Assembly (NCBI GenBank): GCA_036702865.1 | Contig: DATNQD010000071.1 | Coordinates: forward strand, 124,001 to 188,000 | Origin: Trichocoleus sp. | GTDB taxonomy: Bacteria; Cyanobacteriota; Cyanobacteriia; Elainellales; Elainellaceae | Direction of reading: 5' to 3' | DNA: 64,000 nt | Shown: positions 1-8,799 of the stretch, piece after piece | How positions within the stretch are numbered: position 1 is the first letter of the stretch | Layout: every line of letters begins with the position of its first letter | Translations under genes and position numbers: made by a program | Notes under the pieces: generated by a model | The model's input: the letters and a program-made list of their open reading frames with translations, nothing else | Told to the model about the DNA's origin: nothing | Database searches by the model: none

Positions 1-2
1 TC

Positions 3-578
3 GCCCCCGCACAGGCACAGCAACTGCAAGAGCAAGGTTCACTTCAGCCGATGCAGCAGGCGCACAAATTTTCAGGTAAAGCAGGCGAGGCTGTGACAAT
101 CTCCCTGGATAGCTCCGACTTCGACACTTACATGGTGCTGGTTGATCCAAGCGGCAAGGAAGTTGCCTCAAATGACGACTATGCCCGTACCATGAACTCA
201 ACGATCGTCATTACACTGCCGCAGGACGGCGAATATCAAGTACTGGCGCGATCGTTCAGTGGTGCAGGTGGACAGTACAACGTCAACGTCAGACCAGCTA
301 CAGCGTTTGATCAAGCCTACTGGAAGGGCGTCCAGCTTTACTCGCAAGGACAGTTTCAGGAAGCAGAAGTGTTACTAACCCAAGCGATCGAACTCGACCC
401 TACTCAACCCGCTCCTTATCTTGATCGAGCAGAAGTTGCCTATGCTCAGGGCAACCTGTCATCCGTCATTGCCGACTACCAAAAAGCAGCCACTCTCTAC
501 GAGCAAGCAGGCAACCAAAAAGCAGCGCAAGACATTCGAGCGCAGATTGGAACTTTGCAAGGACAGGCAACACCTTAA
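3..578 (+). CDS. PPC-domain / TPR protein, 5'-truncated by window edge
   Basis: The reading frame is open from the first bases of the window, so the true start lies outside it; the in-frame ATG at 51 is probably internal. The visible part has two sections. The first 80 or so residues form a beta-rich bacterial pre-peptidase C-terminal (PPC)-like domain, with the characteristic DFDTYMVLVDPSGKEVASNDD stretch and the GEYQVLARSF strand. The second is a pair of TPR-like helices (YWKGVQLYSQGQFQEAEVLL, then YLDRAEVAYAQGNLSSVIAD). PPC domains usually sit on exported proteins and TPRs mediate protein contacts, so an envelope or extracellular role is likely, but the signal peptide would be outside the window. 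Specific function unknown. A hairpin follows 24 bases after the stop. Confidence 0.75.
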   Translation, partial: APAQAQQLQEQGSLQPMQQAHKFSGKAGEAVTISLDSSDFDTYMVLVDPSGKEVASNDDYARTMNSTIVITLPQDGEYQVLARSFSGAGGQYNVNVRPATAFDQAYWKGVQLYSQGQFQEAEVLLTQAIELDPTQPAPYLDRAEVAYAQGNLSSVIADYQKAATLYEQAGNQKAAQDIRAQIGTLQGQATP

Positions 579-601
579 CCCATACCCCCAAAAAATAAAA
601 G

Positions 602-619
602 TCCCCCAATGTTGGGGGA
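602..619 (+). terminator. hairpin downstream of the PPC-TPR gene
   Basis: TCCCCCAA and TTGGGGGA are a perfect 8-base inverted repeat separated by two bases, so in practice a CCCCCA/TGGGGG stem with a four-base loop. Only a weak T tract follows (TTTGGGG), so termination efficiency is uncertain. It lies between convergent genes and could serve both. Confidence 0.5.
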
Positions 620-737
620 TTTGGGGTCGAGATAACAGCAAACCTTAAACAGAAAACTGCCACCTATCAGCTTTAAGCATAAGTTTTAGGCAGCATAGGA
701 TTCGATCGGCTTAAACTCAACGATCGAACTCCACCCG

Positions 738-1355
738 TCACGCATTACCCTCTATAGGCTTCGACGGCAGAATTTTTGCTGGAATACCAACTGCTGTTTG
801 TCCTGCTGGAATATCCTTCAGAACAACCGCGTTCGCGCCTACACTCGCATCATCGCCGATCGCCACATTCCCTAAAATCTTGGCTCCGGCCCCAACATTG
901 ACGCGCTTTCCAAGCTTTGGAGCATCAAGAGGGCGATCGAGGTAGCGATTACCGAGCGTTACACCCTGACGAATGATACTGTCGTCGCCGATTTCGCTGT
1001 AGCCATGAATAATAATGCCGTTCTGATGTTCGATGACGACTCGCCGACCCAGCTTGACAGTGTAGGGTAAATCAATCCCGTAACCGTTACGAACTTTTCG
1101 GTAAAGCGCGCGGTAAAGGATGCTGAGTGGGGCGCGTAAGACCTTGGGCTGAACTGTCATCCGCCAAGCACCAAATCGGCAGATAGCAACTGCCCGAAAT
1201 CCGGGCTTTGTCCAGTCTCGCCCATGAGATTCCCAATCTTCTCGAATTTGTTGCCAGAGACTCAAGGCTGCGGTTGATGAGCCATCCTGACTAACGTTTG
1301 AGTGGGCAGTGGGCTGCTCCAATAAAGGGTTCGCTTGTGCTTTCAAAATATTCAA
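738..1355 (-). CDS. hexapeptide-repeat O-acetyltransferase (serine acetyltransferase-like)
   Basis: 205 residues. The C-terminal half carries left-handed beta-helix hexapeptide repeats (VVIEHQNGIIIHGYSEIGDD, IIRQGVTLGN, VGAGAKILGNVAIGDDASVGANAVV) and ends with the usual IPAGQTAVGIPAKIL loop. This is the fold of CysE-type serine acetyltransferases and of sugar acetyltransferases in polysaccharide clusters. The N-terminal helical part is short compared with true CysE. The gene overlaps the upstream glycosyltransferase by four bases (ATGA), which implies translational coupling. Together with the neighbouring exporter and chain-length genes this favours acetylation of an exopolysaccharide sugar over cysteine synthesis, but the substrate cannot be read from sequence. 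Confidence 0.85.
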   Translation of the reverse strand: MNILKAQANPLLEQPTAHSNVSQDGSSTAALSLWQQIREDWESHGRDWTKPGFRAVAICRFGAWRMTVQPKVLRAPLSILYRALYRKVRNGYGIDLPYTVKLGRRVVIEHQNGIIIHGYSEIGDDSIIRQGVTLGNRYLDRPLDAPKLGKRVNVGAGAKILGNVAIGDDASVGANAVVLKDIPAGQTAVGIPAKILPSKPIEGNA

Positions 1356-2365
1356 ATCTGTCCTCCTTTTAATAAGGCACTGTTCATCACGAAATCGGTC
1401 AGCAAGTAAGGAGGGTCAGTATCGGGCTTGCGCTGAACCGATCGCCGCAATCGCCAGAGGGCAAAACTGCTTGCCCAAACAATTTCAGTCAGAATGGTAT
1501 ACCACCAGCCATAGTTTTTAATGAAGAATCGCCGTCGGGAATCAAACCAGTAGGTTGGCCGACGCTGCGGCTGACGCTTGGTATCAGTGACGCCCGTACT
1601 CTGCCCAACATAGTGAACGACGCGGCTTGATGGCACATACCAGCAGCTCCATCCGCCTCGATTGACTGCCATGCAGAAGTCAACTTCTTCGTAATAAAGG
1701 AAGTAGTTTTCATCCATTAAGCCAACCGTCTCAAACACCGATCGCCGCACAATCATACTAGCGCCTGCAACCCATTCAACCTGGCAAGCTTCTTCAAGCG
1801 GGGGTAGGACTAGTTTCCAGCGATCGAGCAGCTGAGAAACAATTCCAAGCCTCAAGCCATCATCTAGTTCGCTGAATACAGTAGGAAATCGAAATGCTGA
1901 GCATTGTGGCGTTTCGTCAAGTTCTTCAAGGCGGCTACCCGCGATTCCAGCTTCCGGATGGTCATCCATAAATCTGACGAGGGCGGAGAGCGCATCAGGA
2001 CGGACGACTGTATCTGGGTTGAGCAAAAGGATATAGTCAGGCGGTTGCTTGGTTGCCAGCAGGTGACGAATCCCAACATTATTGCCGAAAGCATAGCCGC
2101 CATTCCGCGACTGGGGCAGGAATGTCACCCAATCCCACTGTTCTTGGCGGATGGCACTCCCAATTTTTTCAACAGAATCATCCGGGGAGTCATTATCAAC
2201 CACAACCACATGGGTTCCTGGTAAAGATTGAACTTCCTGCTTCAAGGAGCGCAGACAGTCGATCGTTAAATCAGGCGTTCGATAGTTTAAGATGACCACT
2301 GCCAACCGGGGTGTTGGATGGATCGACCCAGCAGATGACATATCGGGTTGAATCGTGGCAGACAT
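1352..2365 (-). CDS. family 2 glycosyltransferase (rhamnosyltransferase-like)
   Basis: 337 residues from the ATG at 2365, preferred over an in-frame start 42 bases upstream because GAGAGAA lies just before it. GT-A fold signatures are visible: RLAVVILNYRTPDLTIDCL at the N terminus, VVVVDNDSPDDS for nucleotide binding, LLLNPDTVVRPDAL as the DxD-like metal site, and VGLMDENYFLYYEEVDFC as the acceptor/catalytic segment. These are typical of GT2 enzymes adding rhamnose or similar sugars to surface glycans from nucleotide-sugar donors at the cytoplasmic face of the membrane. No transmembrane helices are obvious. It is the first gene of a two-gene unit with the acetyltransferase, divergent from the export gene at 2803. 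Confidence 0.88.
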   Translation of the reverse strand: MSATIQPDMSSAGSIHPTPRLAVVILNYRTPDLTIDCLRSLKQEVQSLPGTHVVVVDNDSPDDSVEKIGSAIRQEQWDWVTFLPQSRNGGYAFGNNVGIRHLLATKQPPDYILLLNPDTVVRPDALSALVRFMDDHPEAGIAGSRLEELDETPQCSAFRFPTVFSELDDGLRLGIVSQLLDRWKLVLPPLEEACQVEWVAGASMIVRRSVFETVGLMDENYFLYYEEVDFCMAVNRGGWSCWYVPSSRVVHYVGQSTGVTDTKRQPQRRPTYWFDSRRRFFIKNYGWWYTILTEIVWASSFALWRLRRSVQRKPDTDPPYLLTDFVMNSALLKGGQI

Positions 2366-2608
2366 AAAATTCTCTCTAGGCAGTAGACGGAATCCGGTAC
2401 AACACAATCGCTCGATTGCGATCGGCAGCGGAAAAATTAAGCAGTGAACAAGTGAAAATACGGTGCCTCAACTACCACACTAGTCAAAATCTCGGACAAA
2501 TAATATAAAAGCTTGAGCAGTAGATCGAGCAGTAATACGAAGATTCTGAAAAGAAAGTCCGCTAGTTGATAAAAACCTATTCAGTCAACCCCCTTTTCCA
2601 CTGATATA

Positions 2609-2689
2609 CCAAAAACTTGTGATAGTTTGGATGGATAATTCAGGCACTACTCAAATCTGAACGCTCTATCATAGCCTGCAAGTTTTTGG
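2609..2689. repeat. 17-bp two-part inverted repeat in the divergent spacer
   Basis: The 437-base gap between the divergent glycosyltransferase and export genes contains CCAAAAACTTG (2609-2619) and its exact reverse complement CAAGTTTTTGG (2679-2689). Just inside lies a second matching pair, TGATAG (2620-2625) and CTATCA (2666-2671). Together they can form a 17-bp stem with a 7-base bulge on one side and a 40-base loop. No clean T tract follows on either strand, so this is not a simple terminator. It could be a regulatory hairpin in a leader, a small RNA or an operator. The rest of the gap shows no recognisable feature. Confidence 0.5.
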
Positions 2690-2802
2690 AGCGTTTATCC
2701 GGCTGGTGAACAGGGATGCATCGATATAGTTTGCTCAGCTTGTGCTGCTTCACCCTGGCACGCGTCTTGCCCCCATCTATGCAGACTTCCTAACTCTAAG
2801 AT

Positions 2803-4191
2803 ATGAAACTCTTGCCGAACAAGATAGAGACCAATACGGAATCTCTGGATCAACACAAACTTGCTCCTAGATCAGTCCGTTCTTCTACCGATAAGATGAT
2901 GTCGATCAATAAGCTATTTCAGCCAATCGCGTCTGGAGTTACAACTACCCTCTTTGCAACAACGCTATGGGCAACAACGGTTCTTGCTGGTGCTGGAACC
3001 GCAGAGACTGCTTCTCCCCGAGTCACTCCCACTGCACCGAATTCAACTATCCCATCGACCACAATTCCTGTCCCACCCGCCGGAACTGCCGAAACTTCTG
3101 GGGAGCTAATTCAGACGAATCCAACGGCGCCTGTGTCACCTGACACCTTGCAGCCAAACCGCACGATTATTCCTCCTCCTGCAACAGCGACTCCTTTTGA
3201 GAATGTTTATCTGCTTGGTCCCGGTGATCAGGTACAAATTGATATTTTTGATGTGCCAGAGTTGAGCAGTGGTACTGCAGGGAACTATCTAGTCTCGATC
3301 GACGGAACCATTCGTCTTCCTTGGGTAGGCGGCGTTCGAGTTCAAGGCATGAGCCTGGATCAAGCATCCAATGCAATTGAGAAGGCATACGCACCTTACA
3401 TTCGTGACCCGAGGGTGGCACTGAAGCTGGCTTCAGCCCGCACGCTTAGAGTCAGTGTTGCTGGAGAAGTGAAGCGTCCAGGAGCTTATGTGATTAGCCC
3501 AACCAGCCAGACAAATGCGCCGCTGACAGCAGATACGACAGGAACCACCACAACAGGCGGAACAGCCGCGAACCAATGGCCCACTGTTTCTCAGGCAATT
3601 CAGTCAGCGGGCGGCATTACCCAATTCGCAGATTTACGGCAAGTGCAAGTGCGCCGTCCTCAACCTGATGGTTCAGTTGAGTTAATTGATATCAACTTGT
3701 GGGATCTAATTCGGCAAGGTAACTTGAACCAGGACGTTCGACTGCGCGACCAGGATGCCATTGTTATCCCAACTGCGACTGCTCTAAATAGTAATGAGGC
3801 AATTTTGCAGGGTTCTGCGAACATTTCTCCCGCATCTGTTCCTATTAATGTGGTCGGGGAAGTTGGTACTCCAGGAACAGTTCAGGTTCCTCCCAATACG
3901 CCTCTCAACCAAGCTTTGATGTCAGCAGGGGGCTTTGATCAGGCGAGAGCAAGACGAAGCCGTGTTGACCTCATTCGTCTCAATTCTGATGGAACAGCAA
4001 GCCGACGCACAATTAAGGTTGACTTGGCAGCAGGCGTGAACGAAGAAACAAACCCGGCACTGCGAGAGTATGACACGATCGTTGTTAGCCGCTCAGGTAT
4101 AACTGCAACTTCTGAAGCAATCACGACGCTTCTTTCCCCCTTCACAAGTCTTATCGGGACGTTGGGAAGTATCTTTGCGATTTTCCGTTAG
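2803..4191 (+). CDS. Wza-like polysaccharide export protein (SLBB domains)
   Basis: 462 residues. The N terminus has a basic stretch followed by a hydrophobic segment around residues 45-65 ending in Ala-rich sequence, consistent with a long export signal; an internal Met pair near residue 32 is an alternative start. A Pro/Thr-rich linker follows. The poly-export motif begins near residue 137 (YLLGPGDQVQIDIFDVPEL) with SIDGTIRLPWVGGVRVQG. SLBB-type repeats start at VSVAGEVKRPGAYVIS and again at INVVGEVGTPGTVQVPP, each followed by an AGG-like turn (QSAGGITQF, MSAGGFDQA). The family forms the outer-membrane channel for capsule or exopolysaccharide. The chain-length/kinase partner follows at 4448. 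Confidence 0.9.
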   Translation: MKLLPNKIETNTESLDQHKLAPRSVRSSTDKMMSINKLFQPIASGVTTTLFATTLWATTVLAGAGTAETASPRVTPTAPNSTIPSTTIPVPPAGTAETSGELIQTNPTAPVSPDTLQPNRTIIPPPATATPFENVYLLGPGDQVQIDIFDVPELSSGTAGNYLVSIDGTIRLPWVGGVRVQGMSLDQASNAIEKAYAPYIRDPRVALKLASARTLRVSVAGEVKRPGAYVISPTSQTNAPLTADTTGTTTTGGTAANQWPTVSQAIQSAGGITQFADLRQVQVRRPQPDGSVELIDINLWDLIRQGNLNQDVRLRDQDAIVIPTATALNSNEAILQGSANISPASVPINVVGEVGTPGTVQVPPNTPLNQALMSAGGFDQARARRSRVDLIRLNSDGTASRRTIKVDLAAGVNEETNPALREYDTIVVSRSGITATSEAITTLLSPFTSLIGTLGSIFAIFR

Positions 4192-4447
4192 GTCCGGTGG
4201 GAGTGCATGATTCTTGGTCTTGTTATCTCGATCGATTTTAACTATCCTCCCAAGCCTCAAACTAGAATCAGCAATAGTTTCTAGAGAATAGGTTTTCAAG
4301 GTGTGCATCTCGAACATGGACAAGCAGTAAATCTCAGTTCAAGCAACCCTATCAGGCAATCTATCATCGGTGATTTGTCTTGCCTGAGCAGTATGGAGAC
4401 CTGTGGTTTTCTTAGGGGTGGGTTATTTCAGCTACATAGAGGTCAAC

Positions 4448-6778
4448 ATGGAAACAGAGCAGACAGTTCAACCTTCCGTCCCTAGCATGAGAGGCAGGAT
4501 CGCCCCAGTTTCATCTGGCGACCTGGATGAAGTCGATAGCTCACCCAATCGTGGTTTAAACCTGCGTTCTCTCGGTCGCACCATTCAACGACAAGCATTA
4601 TTGATTGCTGGAGTCGCAACAGCAACAGCAGCAGCGGCAACGTTTCAGGCAATGAAAATCCCACCCAACTATGTGGGCGATTTTCGGATTCTGGTCGAGC
4701 CTGTTACCAATGAAGCTCGAATTTCTGACCCTGTGACGGTGAGCCGTGGCGATGGGGCAATTCCTGGTCAAGACACTTTCACGCTGGACTATCCCACGCA
4801 GCTTCAGATTCTGAAAAGCCCAGGCATGATGAATCTGATCGTGCAGCAAGTCCAAACTGAGTATCCTGGCTTTACTTATGATGCGCTGCTGCGAGGTCTG
4901 ACCGTTGAGCGGCTTGTTCCTCAAGATCCTTCTGCTCAGGGAGCGGCAACGAGAATCGTTAGAGTAACTTATTCTGGCGGTGATCCAGCCTTAGTCCAAA
5001 AGGTGCTGAAGGCAACCGCCGATCGCTACCTGCAATATAGTTTAGAGGAGCGCAAGAGCCGTTCTAGCGAAGGTATCAAGTTTATTGAGGATCAGCTTCC
5101 AGAGCTTCAGCAGCGCGTCAATACGCTGCAAGATCAACTCCAGCGACTGCAGCAGCAATATAACGTGATCGACCCTGCAACACAAGGGGGTCAGCTTTCA
5201 GAGCAGATTGGGGATATTACGACGCTTCAACTGGATACAAACCGCCAGTTACAAGAGCAAAAAATCCTTTACAGCAATCTACAAAAACAGCTGCGGCTAA
5301 ACCCTCAAGAAGCAATCACAGCTTCTGCCTTGACGGAAGATCCTACCTACCGGGCACTGCAGACTGGGCTAGGAGAAGTTCAGCAACAAATTGCCATTGA
5401 AACTGCTCGATTTAATGACCAGAGCCCTGTTGTTCGATCGCTACGAGAGCGGGAAAAGAATCTGATGGCTTTGATGAATCAACAGGTTCAGCGTAGCACC
5501 GGACAGAGCCTTGCCAGTCAGCCAGGGCAACAGGGGGGCAATCCTCAGGTGCTCGCGTTCCAAAACTCAGTTCGTCTCGCTCTCATTCAGCAGCTTGTGA
5601 CTGCAGGCAACCAAATCAACATGCTGGAGGAGCGGAGTCGGCAGGTTGCTCAAGCAAGAAATGGATATGAACGGCGTATTCAGCAGTTCCCATCCATCTC
5701 TCGGCAATACAACGACCTGACGCGAGAAGTAGAGATTTCAACAGCAACGCTCGATCGATTACTGACCCAACGAGAGTCACTGCGTGTTCAGTCAGCCCAG
5801 ACAGAAGTCCCCTGGCAACTCATTTCGGAACCCCTAATTCCTAGAGATGCTGATGGCAATCCGGTTCCTGCTCCCTCAAAAGCTGCAAACCTCGTAATTG
5901 GTGGGACGGCGCTGGGTCTTATCCTCGGAACACTGCTGGCACTCCTGCTAGAGCGGTATCGCAATGTCTTCTACACGATTGAAGACATTCAGGAAGGAAT
6001 TAACCTGCCGATTGCTGGTGTCATTCCTTTTTCCAGGGGCGCAAAGCAGTCGCTTGATTTTCCCATGACGTTTGGGGCAACTGGAGAACTCGAAGACAAT
6101 CGTCTGGAAACGGCTTCATTTCGAGAGTCCTTCAGCGATCTGTACTCAAATATTCGTCTGGCAGAACCACCTATCCACTCACTGATGGTTTCATCGGCAG
6201 AGCCAGGAGACGGCAAGACAACGGTTGCTCTTTACCTGGCACAAACGGCGGCTGGGGCAGGTCAACGAGTGCTGCTGGTGGATACCAATCTACGGATGCC
6301 TCAAATTCAGAGTCGCTTAGACTTACGGAATAACAAGGGCTTAAGTGATGTGCTGACCAGCAATGTCAGCCCTGATGAAGTGATTCAGCGATCGCCGCTT
6401 GCAGACAATTTGTACGTGCTAACTGCGGGTTCAGCCATGCCTGGTTCAGCTCGTCTGTTAGGGTCAGACCAAATGAAACAGCTAATGGAGAAATTCCAGT
6501 CTGCGTTTGATCTGGTCGTTTATGACACGTCTCACCTGTTTGGGCTCACGGATGCCAGCTTCCTGACGGCTGAAGTGGACGAAGTACTGATGGTTGTGGC
6601 AGCGAGCAAGACTAACCGTACTGCAATGCAGCGTGTCCTAAATAAGCTGACTACCCTGCCAGTGCAGCACACTAGCCTGGTTGTGAATTACCTCAAAGAG
6701 CACGGGAACTCAACCGGAACTTACATTAGCTACCCTCAAGGCGGACAGAGCCGTCGCGAAAGGCAAGCGTCAGTTTAA
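4448..6778 (+). CDS. Wzc-like chain-length determinant / BY-kinase-like protein
   Basis: 776 residues from the ATG at 4448, which has AGAGG just upstream. Layout: cytoplasmic N terminus; first membrane helix near residues 48-68; Wzz domain; long coiled coil (about residues 195-420); second membrane helix (NLVIGGTALGLILGTLLALLL); and a C-terminal P-loop ATPase. Walker A is SAEPGDGKTT near residue 585, and the Walker B-like DLVVYDTS is present. Walker A' reads VLLVDTNLRMP, where the second Asp of the family's DxD is Asn. The C-terminal tail has only three scattered tyrosines rather than a dense cluster. It probably controls polysaccharide length with the Wza-like partner; kinase activity is doubtful. 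A terminator follows. Confidence 0.88.
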   Translation: METEQTVQPSVPSMRGRIAPVSSGDLDEVDSSPNRGLNLRSLGRTIQRQALLIAGVATATAAAATFQAMKIPPNYVGDFRILVEPVTNEARISDPVTVSRGDGAIPGQDTFTLDYPTQLQILKSPGMMNLIVQQVQTEYPGFTYDALLRGLTVERLVPQDPSAQGAATRIVRVTYSGGDPALVQKVLKATADRYLQYSLEERKSRSSEGIKFIEDQLPELQQRVNTLQDQLQRLQQQYNVIDPATQGGQLSEQIGDITTLQLDTNRQLQEQKILYSNLQKQLRLNPQEAITASALTEDPTYRALQTGLGEVQQQIAIETARFNDQSPVVRSLREREKNLMALMNQQVQRSTGQSLASQPGQQGGNPQVLAFQNSVRLALIQQLVTAGNQINMLEERSRQVAQARNGYERRIQQFPSISRQYNDLTREVEISTATLDRLLTQRESLRVQSAQTEVPWQLISEPLIPRDADGNPVPAPSKAANLVIGGTALGLILGTLLALLLERYRNVFYTIEDIQEGINLPIAGVIPFSRGAKQSLDFPMTFGATGELEDNRLETASFRESFSDLYSNIRLAEPPIHSLMVSSAEPGDGKTTVALYLAQTAAGAGQRVLLVDTNLRMPQIQSRLDLRNNKGLSDVLTSNVSPDEVIQRSPLADNLYVLTAGSAMPGSARLLGSDQMKQLMEKFQSAFDLVVYDTSHLFGLTDASFLTAEVDEVLMVVAASKTNRTAMQRVLNKLTTLPVQHTSLVVNYLKEHGNSTGTYISYPQGGQSRRERQASV

Positions 6779-6803
6779 GGTCATCGTTACTAAAACGATT
6801 GCA

Positions 6804-6831
6804 GGGTGGGCTACTTTGCCCGCCCATTTTT
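6804..6831 (+). terminator. intrinsic terminator after the Wzc-like gene
   Basis: GGGTGGGC (6804-6811) pairs with GCCCGCCC (6818-6825), an 8-bp GC-rich stem with one G-T wobble and a six-base loop, followed by ATTTTTG. It ends the export operon just before the convergent metallophosphoesterase gene. Confidence 0.85.
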
Positions 6832-6848
6832 GTCATCACCCAATTCCT

Positions 6849-7715
6849 TCAAGCCATATTGCCCGATTGAGCAGCAAGCGTAATCACCGTTACTTCTGGT
6901 GGGCAGAACAGGCGTCCTGGTAGGTAGGTGCCCAATCCGCGATTTACATAAAGCGCATTTTTGCCAATCTGATGAAAGCCTTGTGCCCACTCCCATCGCT
7001 TGACGACTTTGCAACAGTCTTCCTGCATATAAGGAATCCAGGGACGCAGTGATTTTGGTACATAGCGACGAATCACCTGATACGCATAGGGAAATGGACC
7101 TATCCCGGGAATGACAATTTGCCCACCATGCGTATGACCTGAAAGCTGCAAATCCACGCGCCAGGGTTGCAGTTTTGTAGCACTGTCTGGGTTATGAGAC
7201 AGCACAATACGAGGAGTTGCTCGATCGAGTTGTTCCATCACAGGAGCCGGATGAAACTCACGCGACCAGAGATCTGCTAAACCGACTAAAGGCAACCCTG
7301 CCCCTAAAGGATAGGCAATCTCATTCCACAACACCCGAATGCCGCCTGCAGTAAAGGCATCTGTCACGGCTGCCTGAGAACCGGGCACACTAATATCATG
7401 GTTGCCTAAAACAGCGTAGGTTCCGTAACGGCTTTTTAGTGTCTTAAGTCGCTCGACCAGTGCCTTGATTGGAGTAGGGTCATCAGTGACGTAATCTCCT
7501 GTCAGCACAACGAGATCGGGTTGAGCTTGATTACTTGCCTCGATCGCCTCTGTCAGCATTGAATCGGAAAGACGCAGCCCATCGTAGTGCAGGTCAGACA
7601 ATTGTACGAGCTTTGTTTGTTCAAGCGATGGTGGCAAGTCAGCAATTTTAATCGTGAGGCAATCAACCTTTAATGAGCCAGACAGCAGCTTATGCATTAC
7701 CCTGCTTTCTTTCAA
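6849..7715 (-). CDS. metallophosphoesterase (YkuE-like)
   Basis: 288 residues. All calcineurin-like blocks are in order: LVQLSDLHYDG (D-x-H), LVVLTGDYV (GD), YAVLGNHD (GNHD), IVLSHNPD and LQLSGHTHGGQ (GHTH), which bind two divalent metals. The C-terminal segment ending VNRGLGTYLPGRLFCPPEV is typical of the YkuE/YaeI subgroup, whose characterised members act on lipid A-type or other phosphodiesters. No clear N-terminal membrane anchor is present; a second in-frame Met (residue 7, position 7697) is an alternative start. It is transcribed towards the Wzc-like gene and looks monocistronic. Substrate unknown. Confidence 0.88.
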   Translation of the reverse strand: MKESRVMHKLLSGSLKVDCLTIKIADLPPSLEQTKLVQLSDLHYDGLRLSDSMLTEAIEASNQAQPDLVVLTGDYVTDDPTPIKALVERLKTLKSRYGTYAVLGNHDISVPGSQAAVTDAFTAGGIRVLWNEIAYPLGAGLPLVGLADLWSREFHPAPVMEQLDRATPRIVLSHNPDSATKLQPWRVDLQLSGHTHGGQIVIPGIGPFPYAYQVIRRYVPKSLRPWIPYMQEDCCKVVKRWEWAQGFHQIGKNALYVNRGLGTYLPGRLFCPPEVTVITLAAQSGNMA

Positions 7716-8028
7716 AATGTCTTTCTCAGACTAACAAATGATACTGATAGAGCTCGTGTTGTCCTTACGACAAATCCGCTGATTTGAGGGATTCAAGATT
7801 TATGTATTTGAATTAATAACGAATTTCAAGCTAGTTTCAGGATGTTTCTCTTTACTCTTTGTATAAATTACCTAGATATCTGCCTAAATTGACTAGAATT
7901 TTCTGATGAAGTGCAAATTTGACAAGTGTTAACGTTTGTTAAGCAGATTATTACAGTGAGGCGGTAGGCAATAATTAGGGCAAATTAGGGTTTAGGGCAA
8001 CGCTTGTATCAACAGAGATTGGACTGAA
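7716..8028. other. divergent intergenic region upstream of the secretion operon
   Basis: AT-rich spacer of about 310 bases between two divergent genes, so it should hold both promoters; I cannot assign -35/-10 boxes with confidence. Just before the PpiC gene TTAGGG occurs three times within 25 bases (7975-7997). No gene or RNA is recognisable. Confidence 0.4.
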
Positions 8029-8778
8029 ATGGCTGTCGTACTACAAATTGGGAATCGTTCCATCACTGCTGAGGAAGTTCTGCCGCTTATGGCAGGCTAT
8101 CAAATGCTGCCGCAGTTCCTTCAAGAACTTCTGATTGACCAAGCGATCGCGGCGCTCGATTGTACAGAAGCGGAGATGGCTGAGGCTTATCAGCAGTTCT
8201 ACAGTCAGAACCAAATCACCACTGATGAAGCTCGCCAAGCCTGGTTAGCCCACTATCGCATGAGTCAGGCTCAACTGGAAGCTTTGGCAACGCGAGAGAT
8301 GCGAATTGAGAAATTTAAGCAAAAAACCTGGGGACCCAAGCTTGAATCCTACTTTCTAAGCCGAAAAGATAAGCTGGATAAAGTCATTTATTCCTTAATC
8401 CGAACTCAAGATGTTGGCATCGCTCAAGAGCTATATTTTCGAGTGCTGGAAGGAGAACAAAGCTTTGCAGAATTAGCTCGCGCCTACTCTCAGGGACCAG
8501 AAGCACAAACGGATGGGTTAATTGGTCCAGTTGAGTTAAGTGTCCCGCACCCAACCTTGGCACAACTATTAACACTCAGCCAGCCCGGACAACTCAGCCC
8601 TCCTACCCGAGTCGGAGAATGGATTGTTTTAGTTCGTTTAGAAAAATTTATTCCGGCTCAAATGGACGAGTCGATGCGTCGCCGTTTGTTAAATGAATGT
8701 TTTAGTACCTGGATCAAAGAACAGCTTGAGCAACTTGGTTCTCTGGATTCAAGTTCTCCTACCGTCCCTTCTCTCTAA
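8029..8778 (+). CDS. PpiC-type peptidylprolyl isomerase / foldase
   Basis: 249 residues. The N-terminal half is helical and SurA/trigger-factor-like (FLQELLIDQAIAALDCTEAE). The C-terminal half is a parvulin domain: VIYSLIRTQDVGIAQELYFR, then EGEQSFAELARAYSQGPEAQTDGLIGPVELS and a terminal VGEWIVLVRLEKF strand. There is no signal peptide, so it should act in the cytoplasm. It starts the operon: the ABC transporter gene begins 21 bases after its stop and the HlyD gene follows. In cyanobacteria such leaderless PpiC proteins often sit beside HlyB/HlyD-type exporters, which suggests a role in keeping the exported polypeptide unfolded or delivering it. NifM-like function is not supported, since no nif genes are nearby. 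Confidence 0.85.
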   Translation: MAVVLQIGNRSITAEEVLPLMAGYQMLPQFLQELLIDQAIAALDCTEAEMAEAYQQFYSQNQITTDEARQAWLAHYRMSQAQLEALATREMRIEKFKQKTWGPKLESYFLSRKDKLDKVIYSLIRTQDVGIAQELYFRVLEGEQSFAELARAYSQGPEAQTDGLIGPVELSVPHPTLAQLLTLSQPGQLSPPTRVGEWIVLVRLEKFIPAQMDESMRRRLLNECFSTWIKEQLEQLGSLDSSSPTVPSL

Positions 8779-8799
8779 GTTCTTCTGCCCCCTTGCCCC

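Noticed and set aside
8029-8778. PpiC protein as NifM
   Set aside because: No nif genes nearby; linkage to an HlyB/HlyD exporter explains it better.
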